Of a stretch of 40,632 nt of DNA, positions 40,116 through 40,632 are shown piece by piece. The stretch spans positions 1 through 40,632 of the forward strand of contig NZ_MUBA01000073.1 of NCBI RefSeq assembly GCF_002154575.1, written 5' to 3'. Each line of letters opens with the position of its first letter. The first letter of the stretch is position 1. Source of the stretch: Streptomyces bobili (GTDB lineage: Bacteria; Actinomycetota; Actinomycetes; Streptomycetales; Streptomycetaceae). A model generated the notes under the pieces. The model ran no database searches and was not told the DNA's origin. It saw nothing but the letters and a program-made list of their open reading frames with translations. The translations under genes and the position numbers were made by a program.

Positions 40116-40632
40116 TCAGCTCTGGGTCTGCAGGTGGCGGAGCTGCTCGCGGACGTGGTCCAGAGCACCCTGCCGACGGCCCGGCACCCGGCCGCGCAGC
40201 TCCGCGAGCGCCGGCCCGAGAGCACGGGCCCGGTCCCGGTCCGTGATGCGCCCCCACTGGTGATGGGCCCGGTCCACGGCCGCCTCCACCGGCACCGCGT
40301 CGGCCGGCTGCCCCGCGGCCAGCCGCGCCGCCGCGACCGCCATCCAGGTACGGCAGCTGCGCTCCGCGTCGCCCGCGAACATCGCCAGATCCGCCCGCAC
40401 CTCGGACCAGTGCAGGACCTCCGCCGACCCGGCCCCGTGCGCGAGGAGAGCGGCGTGCTCCCACCGGGCGGCGAGAACGTCGGCGGCGGGATGGTCACCG
40501 GCCTGGACGGCGGCGGTGATCAGGGCGTGAGGGTCGTCCTCCGGCCCGCCTGGGGTTACCACCTCCGGGGGAGCCTGCGGACGAGACCGATCGGGGGGTC
40601 CGGGGGCGAAGCCCTCGGGGACGGGAAGGGAA
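40116..40632 (-). CDS. C-terminal end of a protein-kinase-associated helical protein (partial)
   Basis: The frame ends at 40116 and stays open to the window edge, so the gene starts outside. The visible 172 residues begin with a Pro-rich linker (FAPGPPDRSRPQAPPE) and continue as a helical TPR-like domain (ITAAVQAGDHPAADVLAARWE, VLHWSEVRADLAMFAGDAER, CRTWMAVAAARLAAGQ). From memory this domain follows serine/threonine kinase domains in Streptomyces. The kinase itself is not visible, so the assignment is tentative. GTG 40562 could be an internal start, but the upstream linker is of the same character. Confidence 0.6.
   Translation of the reverse strand, partial: SLPVPEGFAPGPPDRSRPQAPPEVVTPGGPEDDPHALITAAVQAGDHPAADVLAARWEHAALLAHGAGSAEVLHWSEVRADLAMFAGDAERSCRTWMAVAAARLAAGQPADAVPVEAAVDRAHHQWGRITDRDRARALGPALAELRGRVPGRRQGALDHVREQLRHLQTQS

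Overview
The window is chromosomal DNA of a high-GC actinomycete, almost certainly a Streptomyces. It has about 70% or more G+C, third codon positions are almost all G or C, many starts are GTG, and genes often meet at 4-bp ATGA overlaps. The gene families fit too: GTP-type PEP carboxykinase next to a PAQR/hemolysin III protein, a copper radical oxidase, HTH-STAND-WD40 and XRE-TPR regulators, and a GAF-ANTAR protein. No rRNA, tRNA, CRISPR array, phage or biosynthetic gene cluster was seen.

Layout. 1-3134: the 3' end of a galactose-oxidase-like copper radical oxidase, with a TnpB-only IS200/IS605-type element abutting its stop codon. 3135-9054: PEP carboxykinase (-), a PAQR membrane protein (+), a drug-efflux MFS gene split by a 38-bp hairpin insertion, its TetR-type partner, and a ubiquitin-fold/Mut7-C protein. 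9068-13507: a minus-strand operon of a substrate-binding-like protein, a TelA-family protein, a lipoprotein combining a substrate-binding fold with a VWA domain, and a small membrane protein. 13638-18217: a Uma2 nuclease-fold protein, a small conserved protein, an AlaA-type aminotransferase, a membrane-anchored repeat protein and a secreted trypsin-like protease. 18240-23539: a divergent catabolic locus with N-acyl-D-amino-acid deacylase and D-serine dehydratase-like enzyme on one arm, and PfkB sugar-acid kinase, IclR regulator and Rid deaminase on the other. A clear operator-like inverted repeat lies between the arms. 23606-29060: an acidic-repeat protein, a secreted M14 carboxypeptidase, an AfsR-like ATPase regulator with a damaged 3' end, and a nucleoside hydrolase. 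29126-30510: a short threonyl-tRNA synthetase paralogue behind a Thr-rich leader peptide and a terminator hairpin. 30805-34640: a lipoprotein, a GAF-ANTAR regulator, an XRE-TPR regulator, and a divergent small secreted peptide. 34637-40632: a giant HTH-STAND-TM-WD40 protein with its own divergent small secreted peptide, an MscS-like membrane protein, and the C-terminal end of a probable kinase-associated protein that runs off the window.

Most notable. (1) The auxiliary ThrRS has every visible part of ribosome-mediated attenuation: a 19-residue leader with three consecutive Thr codons, then a 13-bp perfect terminator stem, then the synthetase. This suggests a backup enzyme induced when charged tRNA-Thr runs out, for example under a ThrRS inhibitor. 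It parallels the attenuated, indolmycin-resistant TrpRS of S. coelicolor. (2) Two HTH regulators, one XRE-TPR and one HTH-STAND-WD40, each stand divergently beside a small open reading frame with a signal peptide and a mature tail of only 13-15 residues. This layout resembles peptide signalling and is inferred only from architecture. (3) The TnpB element carries its probable guide-RNA hairpins, and its end appears to supply the oxidase stop codon. (4) A 38-bp hairpin insertion splits the MFS transporter so that the two halves meet at a TGATG overlap.
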